This document shows, piece by piece, positions 49,912-59,913 of a stretch of DNA of 64,000 nt. This stretch comes from Collinsella aerofaciens (GTDB lineage: Bacteria > Actinomycetota > Coriobacteriia > Coriobacteriales > Coriobacteriaceae). The stretch is taken from NCBI RefSeq assembly GCF_015554145.1, contig NZ_JADNHZ010000002.1:62001-126000 (forward strand), read 5' to 3'. The notes below the pieces were generated by a model, which saw only the letters and a list, made by a program, of their open reading frames with translations, was not told the origin of the DNA and searched no databases. The stretch's first letter is position 1. Every line of letters starts with the position of its first letter. The translations under genes were made by a program, and so were the position numbers.

Positions 49912-50193
49912 CTATACGAGTATACCTATAAGAAGCTGCAGAACCAGCCTCTGCACCAACTGCAACGCAATAATCGCAACGACCGGCGAAAAATCGATAC
50001 CGCCCATCGGCGGGATGAAACGACGGAACAGGTTGAGCCACGGACCGCACACGCTATCGAGCACCGCAGCAATATCCTGAAGCAAACCACCCTGCTTCAT
50101 GGGAATCCACGTCATAAAGCAGTAGACGACAATGAGCGTGGAATAGAAGTTGAACAGCGTGTTGACCAGCTGGACGATAGTGTAGATGTTGAT
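49912..50193 (-). CDS. YggT family membrane protein with a non-canonical start codon
   Basis: The protein matches the YggT/YlmG pattern: a first helix (IVQLVNTLFNFYSTLIVVYCF), then WIPMKQGG, the conserved loop CGPWLNLFRRFIPPMGGIDFSP and a second helix. The first in-frame ATG (50115) would delete the whole first helix. Upstream codons are open to the sepF stop and hold no ATG, GTG or TTG, but GAGGAG sits six bases before ATC at 50193, giving 93 residues, the usual length. Initiation at ATC (or the ATT two codons earlier) is therefore proposed; a base-call error is the alternative. Lies in the sepF operon, role in division-site membrane organisation. Confidence 0.78.
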   Translation of the reverse strand: MNIYTIVQLVNTLFNFYSTLIVVYCFMTWIPMKQGGLLQDIAAVLDSVCGPWLNLFRRFIPPMGGIDFSPVVAIIALQLVQRLVLQLLIGILV

Positions 50194-50214
50194 GGGAATC
50201 TCCTCGTCTTGTCT

Positions 50215-50937
50215 TTACTTAAGGTAGCCGTCGGCACGAAGCTTCTTGAGATCGGAATCTTTGACCTCGCAGCCGGCGGGCAGCACCATGAACACGCGGT
50301 CGCCCACCTCCTTGACCGTGGCACCCAGACCGCAGGCAAAGCCGTAAGAGAAGTCCAAGACGCGCTTAGCAACTTCGGTGCGTACGCCCACAAAAATCAG
50401 TGCGACAGGCTGCTTGGTGCGAACGCGGCGCACCACGGTCTCCACGTCGTCATAGCTCTCGGGGCGCAGGACATAGGCCGGCAGCTGCGGCGTGGCGTTG
50501 ATGATATTGCTCGCATAGGCCGAGGCATCACTCGGTGCAGGCGCGGGCGCAGCGGCGGCACGGGCGCGGGTGTTCTCGGCGTAGCTCGACGGCGTGTCAT
50601 AGGCACCAGGACGATAACCGCTCGCAACACTGTCCTGCGAGCGCGAAGGCGGGTTATACGTCGTGGCATGGCGGGAGTCATCGCCGACCAGCTGACCGGA
50701 GCGCGTATACACGGCAACCGACTCAGCTTCACCGCGGCGCGTCTGACCAAGCAGGCCGTTGCTCGGCTCGTCTTGGGTGTAGAAGCCCTCGCCCGAAGCA
50801 CCGCCGTAGCCGTTGCCCTGATAACTATCGTCATAGCCGTCATCGTAGCCGTAGTCGTCGTCCTGGCCATAACCCTGGTCGTAACCCTGCTGGCCGCCCA
50901 GGTGCATCTTATTTTTAATCTCGTCAAGGAAGCCCAT
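50215..50937 (-). CDS. sepF: Cell division protein SepF
   Basis: 240 residues. MGFLDEIKNKMHLGG is the amphipathic membrane anchor. A long Gly/Tyr/Asp-rich linker (about 15-150) precedes the SepF core: YVLRPESYDDVETVVRRV, KQPVALIFVGV, RVLDFSYGFACGLGATVKEV and VFMVLPAG. It links FtsZ filaments to the membrane, standing in for FtsA, which is absent from this cluster. ATG 50937 follows GAGAGGA. The linker is longer than in B. subtilis. Confidence 0.95.
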   Translation of the reverse strand: MGFLDEIKNKMHLGGQQGYDQGYGQDDDYGYDDGYDDSYQGNGYGGASGEGFYTQDEPSNGLLGQTRRGEAESVAVYTRSGQLVGDDSRHATTYNPPSRSQDSVASGYRPGAYDTPSSYAENTRARAAAAPAPAPSDASAYASNIINATPQLPAYVLRPESYDDVETVVRRVRTKQPVALIFVGVRTEVAKRVLDFSYGFACGLGATVKEVGDRVFMVLPAGCEVKDSDLKKLRADGYLK

Positions 50938-50997
50938 GGTTGTGTCCTCTCGCGGTTTAGTGCAGGCGCCCCGATAATCAGTGCGCACTTCAGAGCC

Positions 50998-51735
50998 TTA
51001 TTTTACTGCAAACTCCGGGCTAAATACTACCCTGCCCAGGCGAACGAGCGTAGAGCCCTCCTCAAGGGCAGGCTCAAAGTCCTCGCTCATGCCGCAGGAA
51101 AGCTCAGGCAGGTTCAAATCGGGATGCGCAGCCTCCAGCTCATCCCTCAGCTCACGAAGCCCCGCAAAGGTGCGGCGTGCCACATCCTTATTCCCCCGGG
51201 GCGCCATAGTCATAAGCCCCTGTACGCAAATTCCCTCAAGTTCCGCAAGCTCACCCGCGGCGGCGCGAATCTCATCGGGCGAAAAGCCTCCCTTCGACTC
51301 CTCACCACTCACATTGACCTCGATGAGCACACGCTGGGGGCCGGCGAGCTCGCCTGCCTCAATCTTGCGGACAGCACGGCTCGAGATCGCCTGTGCCAGA
51401 TGCAGCGAACCCACCGAGTGAATCAGCTCGGCTGAGCCCAGCACCGCATTGATCTTATTGGTCTGCAGGTTGCCGATCATATCGAAGCGCACCTCGGGCA
51501 GCTCCGGATGCTCCGCCAGACCCGTGAGCTTGCGAACCAGCTCCTGCGGGCGGTTCTCGGCAAAATGGCGATACCCCGCCTGGATGGCAGCAACAGTCTC
51601 ATCGACACCAACGGTCTTGGACACGGCAATGAGGCGCGCGGCGTCGTGGGGGCGGCCCGCGCGATCGAGCGCCGCATAAAAACGTTCCAGAATCTGCTCG
51701 CGGCGAGCGCGCATCAAATCCAAATAGTTATCCAT
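50998..51735 (-). CDS. YggS/PROSC family PLP homeostasis protein
   Basis: 245 residues of the alanine racemase-like N-domain fold without the second domain. The PLP lysine lies in LIAVSKTVG, then FAENRPQEL, MIGNLQTNKI, IHSVGS, EVNVSGEESKGGF and LSCGMSEDFEPA. It binds PLP and buffers its level. ATG 51735 has GGAGGCG upstream; the 28 extra upstream codons lack homology. It opens the second half of the ylm-type division group (yggS-sepF-yggT-divIVA). Confidence 0.93.
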   Translation of the reverse strand: MDNYLDLMRARREQILERFYAALDRAGRPHDAARLIAVSKTVGVDETVAAIQAGYRHFAENRPQELVRKLTGLAEHPELPEVRFDMIGNLQTNKINAVLGSAELIHSVGSLHLAQAISSRAVRKIEAGELAGPQRVLIEVNVSGEESKGGFSPDEIRAAAGELAELEGICVQGLMTMAPRGNKDVARRTFAGLRELRDELEAAHPDLNLPELSCGMSEDFEPALEEGSTLVRLGRVVFSPEFAVK

Positions 51736-51784
51736 TGCCAATCGCCTCCGCTGACAGCCAAACAAGTAGTCCCATGCTAACGCA

Positions 51785-51817
51785 AGAGCGCGGCCCCGCA
51801 TGTGCAAGGCCGCGCTC
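51785..51817 (-). terminator. Hairpin after phoU
   Basis: GAGCGCGGCC pairs with GGCCGCGCTC around 12 bases on the minus strand. The U tract is poor (CTTGCG), so it may be a weak terminator between phoU and yggS. Confidence 0.55.
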
Positions 51818-51854
51818 ACTTAGGTATTTACAATCTTTCGACGAACGGGGCTAC

Positions 51855-52712
51855 TTACTCCTCGTCGTCCTCGCCATCGTCCTCGTCCTCAAGATGATCG
51901 AGCAGGTAGCGAAGACCCTCGCTGACCTCGTTGGCGGGCACCTTGGCAACGTAGCGCGCGTCGACGGCGGGCCTCATGATAACACCCTCGCCCGAAGGCA
52001 CGCGCATGCTCTCGAGCTCGTCCTCATCAGTGCGGGCGATATCGCCGGCGTTCATACGCTGACCAGTCAACAGGAAGGTCAGACGGCAAGCGGCATCGAT
52101 GGAAATGGAAGCGATGCGATCGAGGTAGCGCGAAACCATGATGGCGCGGCGCAGGTCGTCATAGTTGCTGTCGTCGTCCATAAAGTCGCCTGTATCCATA
52201 CGGTTAAAGGTGCGGAAGAACTTCTCGTAGGCGGCGTGCACTGGCTCGTCCTCGACGGCCAGGTTGCAGATGATGGACATGTCATTGGTGACGAGCGCAG
52301 AAAGCGAAGAGCCCAGCACCTGGTAAACAGCTTCGGCCTCGGCCTCAACCGTACCGACGAGCTCCTGGGGCAGCGAGATGTCGGCCTTGATCATATGACG
52401 CGTGGCACGGCAGATCTGACGGACCTTATCGGTCATGCGCTGCAGGTTAAAGTCGACGTAGATGATCGTCTGAAGCAGGCGGAAGTCGGAGGCGACCGGT
52501 GACTGCGTGGCGATCAGGTTGTAGCAGACGGCCTCCAGGTTGGCGCAGCGCGCGTCAATCGAAAGCGTACGTTTCTTGGTCTTGGTGGCGAGCTTGCGGT
52601 CGTCGGTCACATAGGCCTTCACGGCATCGTGGAGAGCCAGATCGACGGCCTCATAGATGCTCAGCATCTCGTGACGGGCCTCGACGAGCTGACGGGAAAA
52701 CAGTTTGCGCAT
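51855..52712 (-). CDS. phoU: Phosphate signalling protein PhoU
   Basis: 285 residues with two PhoU helical repeats (start FSRQLVEARHEML; metal-site Glu/Asp rows such as IDARCANLEAVCYNLIA in part and MVSRYLDRIASI). The C-terminus carries an extra 60 residues ending in a dense acidic run (EDEDDGEDDEE), not usual for PhoU. It restrains Pst uptake and phosphate signalling. GGAG precedes ATG 52712. It follows pstB after 92 bases, in the normal pstSCAB-phoU order. No phoR-phoB pair is in the window. Confidence 0.9.
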   Translation of the reverse strand: MRKLFSRQLVEARHEMLSIYEAVDLALHDAVKAYVTDDRKLATKTKKRTLSIDARCANLEAVCYNLIATQSPVASDFRLLQTIIYVDFNLQRMTDKVRQICRATRHMIKADISLPQELVGTVEAEAEAVYQVLGSSLSALVTNDMSIICNLAVEDEPVHAAYEKFFRTFNRMDTGDFMDDDSNYDDLRRAIMVSRYLDRIASISIDAACRLTFLLTGQRMNAGDIARTDEDELESMRVPSGEGVIMRPAVDARYVAKVPANEVSEGLRYLLDHLEDEDDGEDDEE

Positions 52713-52804
52713 GGTTCACTCCAATCAGTTGGGTGCGGTCATGCAGCCCGCACAGTGAATACGCACCGGACCAGGTCCGATCGGCTTGGGACTAGTCGCA
52801 CCGA

Positions 52805-53608
<804 letters not shown>

Positions 53609-53620
53609 GGGACTCCTTAA

Positions 53621-54526
53621 CTAGCGACGCTTGCGCGACAGGAAGCGCGCAAACAGGTTGAAGGCCAGAATGATCACCATCAGCAAGAGCGCGGTGCCGT
53701 AGGCTGCGTTCATGTTGATGCCGTCGTTGGCAAGCAGGTACAGGTGAACGGTCATGGGGCGGCCGGAATCGAGCGGCGAGATAGGTAGATTGATGGCCTG
53801 GCCCATGGTGTAGAGCACCACGGCGGTCTCGCCAATGGCACGGCCGATGGCAAGGACAATGCCCGTGGCAATACGGCCAAAGGCAGAAGGAAGCACGATC
53901 TTGGAGACAACCTGCCACTTGGTGGCGCCCAGGCCATACGCGCCCCAACGGATATAGCGCGGAACGGCGCGAATGGCCTCTTCGGTGGTGCGCATGACGA
54001 TGGGAAGCATCAAGAGCGCGAGCGCCAGAGCGGCCGAGACCATCGAAAGGCCCAGACCCATAGCCTCGACAAACAAGGCGTAGCCAAACAGGCCCATAAC
54101 GATGGAGGGCACCGAGGCCAAAGCGTCAGCAGCGTAGCGAATGAGCTCGACGATCTTGCCCTGCTTGGCGTACTCGGCCAGATAGACGGCTGCCAGCACA
54201 GCGATCGGCGTGCAGATAAGCATGGCGAGCGCCGTCACATAGACGGTCGAGACGATCGTGGGCCAAATACCGCCCTCGGCGTTGACGCCCTGGGGCCAAC
54301 CGAAGATAAAGTCGAGCGAGATGTGTGGCAGGCCGTTGATGACCACGTAGGCGATGATAGCGACCAGCACCAGCGTGGTGATGTATGCCGCGGCACGGAA
54401 CACGCCAAGCATGATCTTGTTGGACAGGTCCTTGTTGATGCGGCCCTTCTTGCCGTGGGAAAGGGCACGCTTGATGCGCTCGCGCGACGAGGTCGTATCG
54501 ACCGTCGTGTCAACGGAATCGGACAT
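53621..54526 (-). CDS. pstA: Phosphate ABC transporter permease PstA
   Basis: 301 residues, six membrane helices after a 40-residue basic cytosolic start. LASVPSIVMGLFGY, PIVMRTTEEAIRAVP and AYGLGATKWQVV (EAA loop) are PstA features. It forms the channel with PstC. Three bases separate it from the pstC stop. Confidence 0.95.
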   Translation of the reverse strand: MSDSVDTTVDTTSSRERIKRALSHGKKGRINKDLSNKIMLGVFRAAAYITTLVLVAIIAYVVINGLPHISLDFIFGWPQGVNAEGGIWPTIVSTVYVTALAMLICTPIAVLAAVYLAEYAKQGKIVELIRYAADALASVPSIVMGLFGYALFVEAMGLGLSMVSAALALALLMLPIVMRTTEEAIRAVPRYIRWGAYGLGATKWQVVSKIVLPSAFGRIATGIVLAIGRAIGETAVVLYTMGQAINLPISPLDSGRPMTVHLYLLANDGINMNAAYGTALLLMVIILAFNLFARFLSRKRR

Positions 54527-54529
54527 AGC

Positions 54530-55456
54530 CTACCCCCTCTTCTTCTTGGAAACCAGGCGGACGATGCCCACCAGCGTGGCGGAAATGATAAACAGGACCA
54601 CGCCCATGCCGAACAGCGCCGAGCGATGCAGACCCGAGGAATAGCTCATGTCGAGCGCAATCTGGCTCGTGAGCGTCGAGATGGGGCTCGCAATGCTGTC
54701 GGGAATAACCGGGGCGTTACCCACGACCATGAGCACGGCCATGGTCTCGCCGATGGCACGGCCCATACCCAGCACGATGGCATCCACGATACCCAGCTTG
54801 GCGGCAGGTAACACGACCTTATAGATAGTCTGCCACTTGGTGGCGCCCATGGCATACGATGCCTCGCGAATGCCCATGGGAATGGAATTGAGAGCATCGA
54901 TGGTAAGCGTCGTGATGGTGGGCACGATCATAATGGCGAGCACGAACCACGCCGTCAGCGCGCCAAAGCCAAGACCACCGGTCAGCTGCGCGATAAACGG
55001 GCGGATGATGACCATGCCAAAGAAGCCGTAGATGATGGAGGGGATGCCCGCCAGCAGATCGACGGCGGGGCTGATAAGCTTGCGCACGCGCTTGCTGGCG
55101 ATCTCGACCAGGTACACGGCCGTACCCACGCCCAGGGGCACACCCATGGCGAGCGCGCCGACGGTCACCAGGCCCGAGCCGGCCAGCAGCGACACGATGC
55201 CGTAGTGGCCCTCAGAGGGCGCCCACGTAAAGCTAAAGAAGTCCGCCAGACCAATGTCGGTAAAGACGGGCAACGCCGAGTACGTGGTAAAGACAAAAAT
55301 CAGGATGACGGTAACAACCGCCAAGAACGCGCAGGCAAAGAAAATCCACTGCAGCGCCTTCTCCTTGATATAGGTGCTGCGCGATACGAGCGCCAACTCG
55401 CGCTTCTTGGGCGCCTGAGCATTCTGCTCAGTCTGGGAGTTTTCCTGTGCTTCCAT
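54530..55456 (-). CDS. pstC: Phosphate ABC transporter permease PstC
   Basis: 308 residues, six membrane helices. LLAGIPSIIYGFFGM, PTITTLTIDALNSIP and SYAMGATKWQTI are the PstC-type conserved loops. The N-terminal 30 residues are polar. ATG 55456 was preferred to a GTG three codons earlier because GGGGAG lies eight bases before it. It starts one base after the pstS stop. Confidence 0.95.
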   Translation of the reverse strand: MEAQENSQTEQNAQAPKKRELALVSRSTYIKEKALQWIFFACAFLAVVTVILIFVFTTYSALPVFTDIGLADFFSFTWAPSEGHYGIVSLLAGSGLVTVGALAMGVPLGVGTAVYLVEIASKRVRKLISPAVDLLAGIPSIIYGFFGMVIIRPFIAQLTGGLGFGALTAWFVLAIMIVPTITTLTIDALNSIPMGIREASYAMGATKWQTIYKVVLPAAKLGIVDAIVLGMGRAIGETMAVLMVVGNAPVIPDSIASPISTLTSQIALDMSYSSGLHRSALFGMGVVLFIISATLVGIVRLVSKKKRG

Positions 55457-55457
55457 G

Positions 55458-56294
55458 CTACTCACTCCCCTTCTCGTCGTTAGTGACGGGAATAAAGCCC
55501 GCCTCGCGAATCTGCTTGTCCATCTTTTCGGACGTCACGTAGTCGATGTAATCCTGCGCCCGCTGCGAAGGCGCACCCTTCACAAAGAAGTAAAGGTCGC
55601 GCGAGATGGGATAGCCGCCACTCGCGACCGTCTTCTCGGACGCCTCAACATGATTGACCGAGACGGCCTTGACCGAGGTCTTGGCGTTGAGGCTATCGAC
55701 GAAGCCCAGCGAAATGTAGCCGATAGCCCCGCGCGAACGAGATACCACGTCGCGCACCTGGCCCGTGCCCGAAAGAACGGCGGAGCGGCGATCGAACGGG
55801 GTGCCGTCCATCACGATGGTGCGGAAGGCTTCACGCGTGCCAGACGCCTCATCTCGGTTGATAACCTGAATCCTCAGGTCCTCGCCACCGACTTCTTTCC
55901 AGTTGGTGATCTTGCCGGCATAGATATCGCGGAGCTGCTCGGTCGAGAGGTTATCGACGGGGTTGTCTTCGTTCACGATGACCGCGATACCGTCGTGGGC
56001 AATGACGATGGGAGTCAGGCCCAGATCCTGTTCGTCGGCATTGAGTCCACGGGAGGAGCTGGCGATATCGGCCGTGCCAGCGCTGACGGCTTCGATGCCA
56101 GCGGAAGAGCCCAAACCGGAAACGAGCACGTCGATGCCGGTCTCCTCCTTAAAGCCCTCTGCCGCAATTTCGGCGATAGGAAGGCAGGTCGTGGAGCCGG
56201 CCACGGTAATGGAAGAGGTAGAAGATCCCGAAGAACAGGCGCACAGCGTAAGCGTAAGCACAGCGGCGCTCAGGACCGATACGATCTTTCTCAT
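55458..56294 (-). CDS. pstS: Phosphate-binding lipoprotein PstS
   Basis: 278 residues. Signal peptide with lipobox LCAC (Cys near 19), then TVAGSTTCLPIAE, SSAGIEAV, ASSSRGL, AHDGIAVIVN, RDEASGTREAF and RGAIGYISLG, the Ser/Thr/Arg/Asp phosphate pocket of the PstS family. Anchored at the cell surface, feeds PstCAB. Its ATG overlaps the pgeF stop as ATGA, so it is coupled to a cell-wall gene. Confidence 0.95.
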   Translation of the reverse strand: MRKIVSVLSAAVLTLTLCACSSGSSTSSITVAGSTTCLPIAEIAAEGFKEETGIDVLVSGLGSSAGIEAVSAGTADIASSSRGLNADEQDLGLTPIVIAHDGIAVIVNEDNPVDNLSTEQLRDIYAGKITNWKEVGGEDLRIQVINRDEASGTREAFRTIVMDGTPFDRRSAVLSGTGQVRDVVSRSRGAIGYISLGFVDSLNAKTSVKAVSVNHVEASEKTVASGGYPISRDLYFFVKGAPSQRAQDYIDYVTSEKMDKQIREAGFIPVTNDEKGSE

Positions 56295-57091
56295 AGCATC
56301 ACGCCGATCGCAGCATGGCGCCCACAGGTGCCGTCCTCGTTACGGTAGGAATAAAAGCGGTCGTTCTGACGCACAGTCGAAAGCTGGGTATCCACGATAT
56401 TATCCGCGTCCACACCGGCATCTACCAGCGCCTCACAAATGGCAGCGGAAAGATCGAGCATGCGAGAGGCACTCGCATCGATGCAAGAGAACTCGACGGC
56501 AAAGCGATCCATGAGTTCCTGGGATACCTCATATTCGTCAGCCAAGATATGGGGGCCGATATAGGCGGAAACGTCGCTCGCATCGCAGCCGGCAGCATCG
56601 CAAAGCGCCTGGCACGCCTTGGCAGAAATACGTGCAATCGTGCCCTTCCAACCGGAGTGCACCACGGCAAATCCGCCAGGGGCCACCAGCACCACGGGAA
56701 CGCAGTCGGCAAAGCAGAGCAGCACGGGCACGTCATGGGCCGTACAGACGATGGCATCGCAGCCCTCGGCAATCTGCTCGCGAACAGCCTCAAGATCGTC
56801 GGCGCCGTTCGAAGTCACCGTAACGATATGGTCACCATGTACCTGATTGGGCACGAGCAGATTATGCTCGCACTCAGTGGCGCCCATCGCTTCGAGCGCT
56901 CGACGACGATTTTCTTGAACAGCAAAGGGGTCATCGCCTACATGCGAGCCCAGGTTGAGCGAGGAGTACGCATCTTCAGAAACGCCACCGGTGCGCTCGG
57001 TAAAGGCAAAGCGGACATCGGATGTCGCGCCCTCCACCAACGTAACTCCATCATGGTCGACACGCGAAACGTTGTCCGCACGTGCTGCCAT
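56291..57091 (-). CDS. pgeF: Peptidoglycan editing factor PgeF (YfiH/laccase-domain)
   Basis: 266 residues. FAFTERTGGVSEDAYSSLNLG, VPNQVHG, the zinc/copper ligands in CFADCVPV and VVHSGWKGT, and AYIGPHI mark the Cys-His-His site of the family, which removes wrong amino acids from muropeptide precursors. ATG 57091 follows AGGAGG; the earlier frame has no homology. It follows ftsZ in the usual order but is fused by overlap to pstS rather than to yggS. TATAAA upstream gives it a possible promoter. Confidence 0.92.
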   Translation of the reverse strand: MAARADNVSRVDHDGVTLVEGATSDVRFAFTERTGGVSEDAYSSLNLGSHVGDDPFAVQENRRRALEAMGATECEHNLLVPNQVHGDHIVTVTSNGADDLEAVREQIAEGCDAIVCTAHDVPVLLCFADCVPVVLVAPGGFAVVHSGWKGTIARISAKACQALCDAAGCDASDVSAYIGPHILADEYEVSQELMDRFAVEFSCIDASASRMLDLSAAICEALVDAGVDADNIVDTQLSTVRQNDRFYSYRNEDGTCGRHAAIGVML

Positions 57092-57245
57092 ACTAAAGCC
57101 TCCTAATAACACAAGTACCGCGGCATCGCCGCTACAGCCCGCGTTTATACGGCTGTCATACTTCCTTAAAAGGATACCCGCAGCGGTAGGGACCAAACGT
57201 AAAGGGAACGTAAGGAGATTGGAGGCTTTCGTTTACAAATGAGTA

Positions 57246-57280
57246 ACAAAACGGGGTGCATCCAAATGGACACACCCCGT
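57246..57280 (-). terminator. Terminator of ftsZ
   Basis: ACGGGGTG and CACCCCGT arms (with a CA bulge) around TCCATTTGGATG, followed by TTTTGTTAC on the minus strand. Confidence 0.85.
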
Positions 57281-57302
57281 GCAGGTCGTTGAGAAAAACG
57301 AA

Positions 57303-58457
57303 CTAGAAGCTACCGCGCTTCAGGAAGTCGGGAAGCTCGAACTGGTCGTTGCCAAAGTTGGGCAGCTCGGTACCACCGACGTTGCGGGTCGGAGCGGCCT
57401 GAGCCGGGCTGGCAGCCGGAGCGGTGCGCTGCGGCTCAGCGGAGGCAGCGGCCTTGCTCTGAGACTGCTGAGCAGCAAAGAGCTCGTCCTGACGGTTGAC
57501 GTTGGAGTCGGAGAAGCCCGTAGCGATGACGGTGATACGCACCTGATCGCCCAGGGACTCGTCGACAACGGTACCGAAGATGATGTTGGCCTCGGGGTCG
57601 ACAGCGTTGGCGACAACGTCGGCGGCGTCGCTGATCTCCTGGATGCCCAGGTCCTTGGAACCGGCGATGGAGAGCAGCACGCGCGTGGCACCATCGATGG
57701 AGCTCTCGAGCAGCGGGCTGGAGATGGCCTGCTGGGCAGCGTCGACGGCACGAGTATCCCCAGAAGAGGTACCGATACCCATCATGGCGGTACCGGCCTG
57801 CTTCATGATGGTCTTAACATCGGCGAAGTCCAGGTTGATGATACCGGGGACGGTGATGAGGTCGGTAATGCCCTGGGTGCCCTGAGAAAGAACGCCATCG
57901 GCAATCGCGAAGGCCTCGAGCATGGTGGTCTTCTTCTCGGCGATGTCGAGCAGCTTATCGTTAGGGATGACGATCATGGTGTCGACGCAATCGGAGAGGG
58001 TCTTGATGCCCTCTTCGGCGCTCTTCTTGCGCTTGCGGCCCTCGAAGGTGAAGGGCTTGGTCACAACGGCGACGGTCAGTGCGCCGACCTCGTTCATCGC
58101 GATATCGGCAACGATGGGAGCAGCACCGGTACCGGTGCCACCGCCCTCGCCGCAGGTGATGAACACCATGTCGGCGCCAGCGAGCGCCTCGGCAATGTCA
58201 TCGCGGGACTCATCGGCAGCCTTGCGGCCAACCTCGGGGTTGGCGCCGGCGCCCAGGCCGCGGGTAAGGTCGGTGCCGATGTGCACCTTGATATCGGCAT
58301 CAGAGATCGCGAGTGCCTGAGCATCGGTGTTGATGGCAACAAACTCGACGCCGCGGATGCCCTCTTCGATCATTCGATTGACCGCGTTGGTACCACCGCC
58401 GCCGACGCCGACCACCTTAATGACGGCAAGGTAGTTGTTGATCTCTGTCTCGTGCAT
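57303..58457 (-). CDS. ftsZ: Cell division protein FtsZ
   Basis: 384 residues. Tubulin signature [11 protein letters not shown]3-T7 loops ([19 protein letters not shown]), then a Gln/Ala/Pro linker and the C-terminal binding peptide (ELPDFLKRG). It forms the Z ring. ATG 58457 follows GGAGGAC; upstream frame residues are not homologous. It has its own promoter (58511-58539) and terminator, so it can be expressed apart from the upstream cell-wall genes. Confidence 0.98.
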   Translation of the reverse strand: MHETEINNYLAVIKVVGVGGGGTNAVNRMIEEGIRGVEFVAINTDAQALAISDADIKVHIGTDLTRGLGAGANPEVGRKAADESRDDIAEALAGADMVFITCGEGGGTGTGAAPIVADIAMNEVGALTVAVVTKPFTFEGRKRKKSAEEGIKTLSDCVDTMIVIPNDKLLDIAEKKTTMLEAFAIADGVLSQGTQGITDLITVPGIINLDFADVKTIMKQAGTAMMGIGTSSGDTRAVDAAQQAISSPLLESSIDGATRVLLSIAGSKDLGIQEISDAADVVANAVDPEANIIFGTVVDESLGDQVRITVIATGFSDSNVNRQDELFAAQQSQSKAAASAEPQRTAPAASPAQAAPTRNVGGTELPNFGNDQFELPDFLKRGSF

Positions 58458-58510
58458 GTCGGTCCTCCGAACAAAGGTTATAGCCATAGCATGGGTCGAC
58501 CCCTGCGCAC

Positions 58511-58539
58511 ATTAACCTTCAGGTTGAAAGTAAATGCAA
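58511..58539 (-). promoter_or_regulatory. Candidate ftsZ promoter
   Basis: TTGCAT, 17 bases, GTTAAT on the minus strand, about 50 bases before the ftsZ ATG. AACCT-TC-AGGTT, a small palindrome, lies in the spacer. Confidence 0.5.
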
Positions 58540-58656
58540 AGGTAAACCGTATTATGTTTGCACATTATGAACGTATCAGTCAAATAATTGACCGTGAAAA
58601 CCAAACAAACCAGATAAACGGCGTGGTATGGCCCCTCAACAAAGCATCAACCAGCG

Positions 58657-59913
58657 CTACGAAGTCGGAGCATTCCTAAATGTGTAGTTGCCCGGAGAGC
58701 GCACATTGATATACGTTACGCCCTCTACCTGCGAAAGCAACTTGGTGACTACGCGTTCCTTCTTGGCGATATCGTCCGAATCGCCCAGCGACACCTCAAT
58801 GCCGTTATTGAGGTTTGCCGAGATGGCTTCGACCGAAGGCGTGGAAATATCCTTGACTTGTCCCAAGAACTCGCTCGAAAAACCACGCACATAATCCAGG
58901 CCGGCCTTAACGGCCTTGGAGTTCACCGCCTGGCCGGAAACCGGAGCGACATCCGCCGAGACATCAGTCAACAACACCGCGCCATAATGCTTGGCGAGCG
59001 CCAGCGCGGCATCGATTCCGGTCAAGGTATTTGAGCCCTGCCCTGTCGTGATGACGTTGCCCTGGTCGTCCACTTCGACCGACGTCGACAGCGGGGCGAT
59101 CCAGGTGTCATCGTCTCCGATAGCCCAGGCAAGGTCGTCGGAGCTGATATACGCAATGGCGATAACTTTACGCTCCGTCGGCGTGATGATAAGCGTATGG
59201 GGAAACTGGCGCTGGACATCCACGCCCGAAACCCACGGGTTCTGCTTGAGATCCTCGGTAATCTGGTCGGGATCGACGTTAAAAAGCGACGTTCCCTCGG
59301 GCAAGTCGATCAGCTGGATAGCATCGTGCTTCGTCACATGCTCGCTGCCTTGAATCTGAATATCAGTGGCAGTAAACAGTCCAGAGTTGATCACCACGGT
59401 GGCAACGACGACGAGCACGGCCAAGACGGCCAGAACGCCGCCCACGATTTTGCCTTTGCCTGTAACGACAGAAGCGGCGTCTGATGTTTTATTTGCCATC
59501 GCTCCAAGTGAAGATAACGGGTTGAAACCTTTTTTACTCGAAGGCTTCTTGGCGGTAGCCGGCACCGATGTCAGCGAGCGCGGTTTCGATGCGCCCAGCG
59601 TGCGACCTGGACGCGCCGCTTTAGTTCCCGTCGAGGGCTTGGGAGCCGCCATGGGACGGGCAGGCTTGGCGCCCATAACAGGCTTTGACGTCGTCGAGGG
59701 ACGCGAGGACTTTTTTGCGGCCGGACGATTACCGAGCTGCGAGCCGACGACCGGACGACTGGTCTGTCGAGCATGCCCGACAGACTTAGAGTGCGCGACG
59801 GTATTGCGTTGAGGTTTGGCAGGCGCGCCGGAACGCCCTCCGGCGCGGCGGAAGGTGGGTTTCGATGCTCTAGAAGCCGAGGAATTTAACTTCCGGTCTG
59901 AGCTCGATGCCAT
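58657..59913 (-). CDS. ftsQ: Cell division protein FtsQ/DivIB
   Basis: 418 residues. The cytosolic part is very long (about 155 residues), rich in Lys, Ala, Pro and Ser with repeats of AKPS/RPAAPK-like words. One membrane helix (VGGVLAVLAVLVVVATVV) follows, then a POTRA domain (IQIQGSEHVTKHDAIQLI) and the FtsQ beta domain with WVSGVDVQRQFPHTL. It links septal enzymes outside the cell. GGAGGC precedes ATG 59913, which lies 44 bases inside the end of murB, so translation is coupled. Confidence 0.9.
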   Translation of the reverse strand: MASSSDRKLNSSASRASKPTFRRAGGRSGAPAKPQRNTVAHSKSVGHARQTSRPVVGSQLGNRPAAKKSSRPSTTSKPVMGAKPARPMAAPKPSTGTKAARPGRTLGASKPRSLTSVPATAKKPSSKKGFNPLSSLGAMANKTSDAASVVTGKGKIVGGVLAVLAVLVVVATVVINSGLFTATDIQIQGSEHVTKHDAIQLIDLPEGTSLFNVDPDQITEDLKQNPWVSGVDVQRQFPHTLIITPTERKVIAIAYISSDDLAWAIGDDDTWIAPLSTSVEVDDQGNVITTGQGSNTLTGIDAALALAKHYGAVLLTDVSADVAPVSGQAVNSKAVKAGLDYVRGFSSEFLGQVKDISTPSVEAISANLNNGIEVSLGDSDDIAKKERVVTKLLSQVEGVTYINVRSPGNYTFRNAPTS

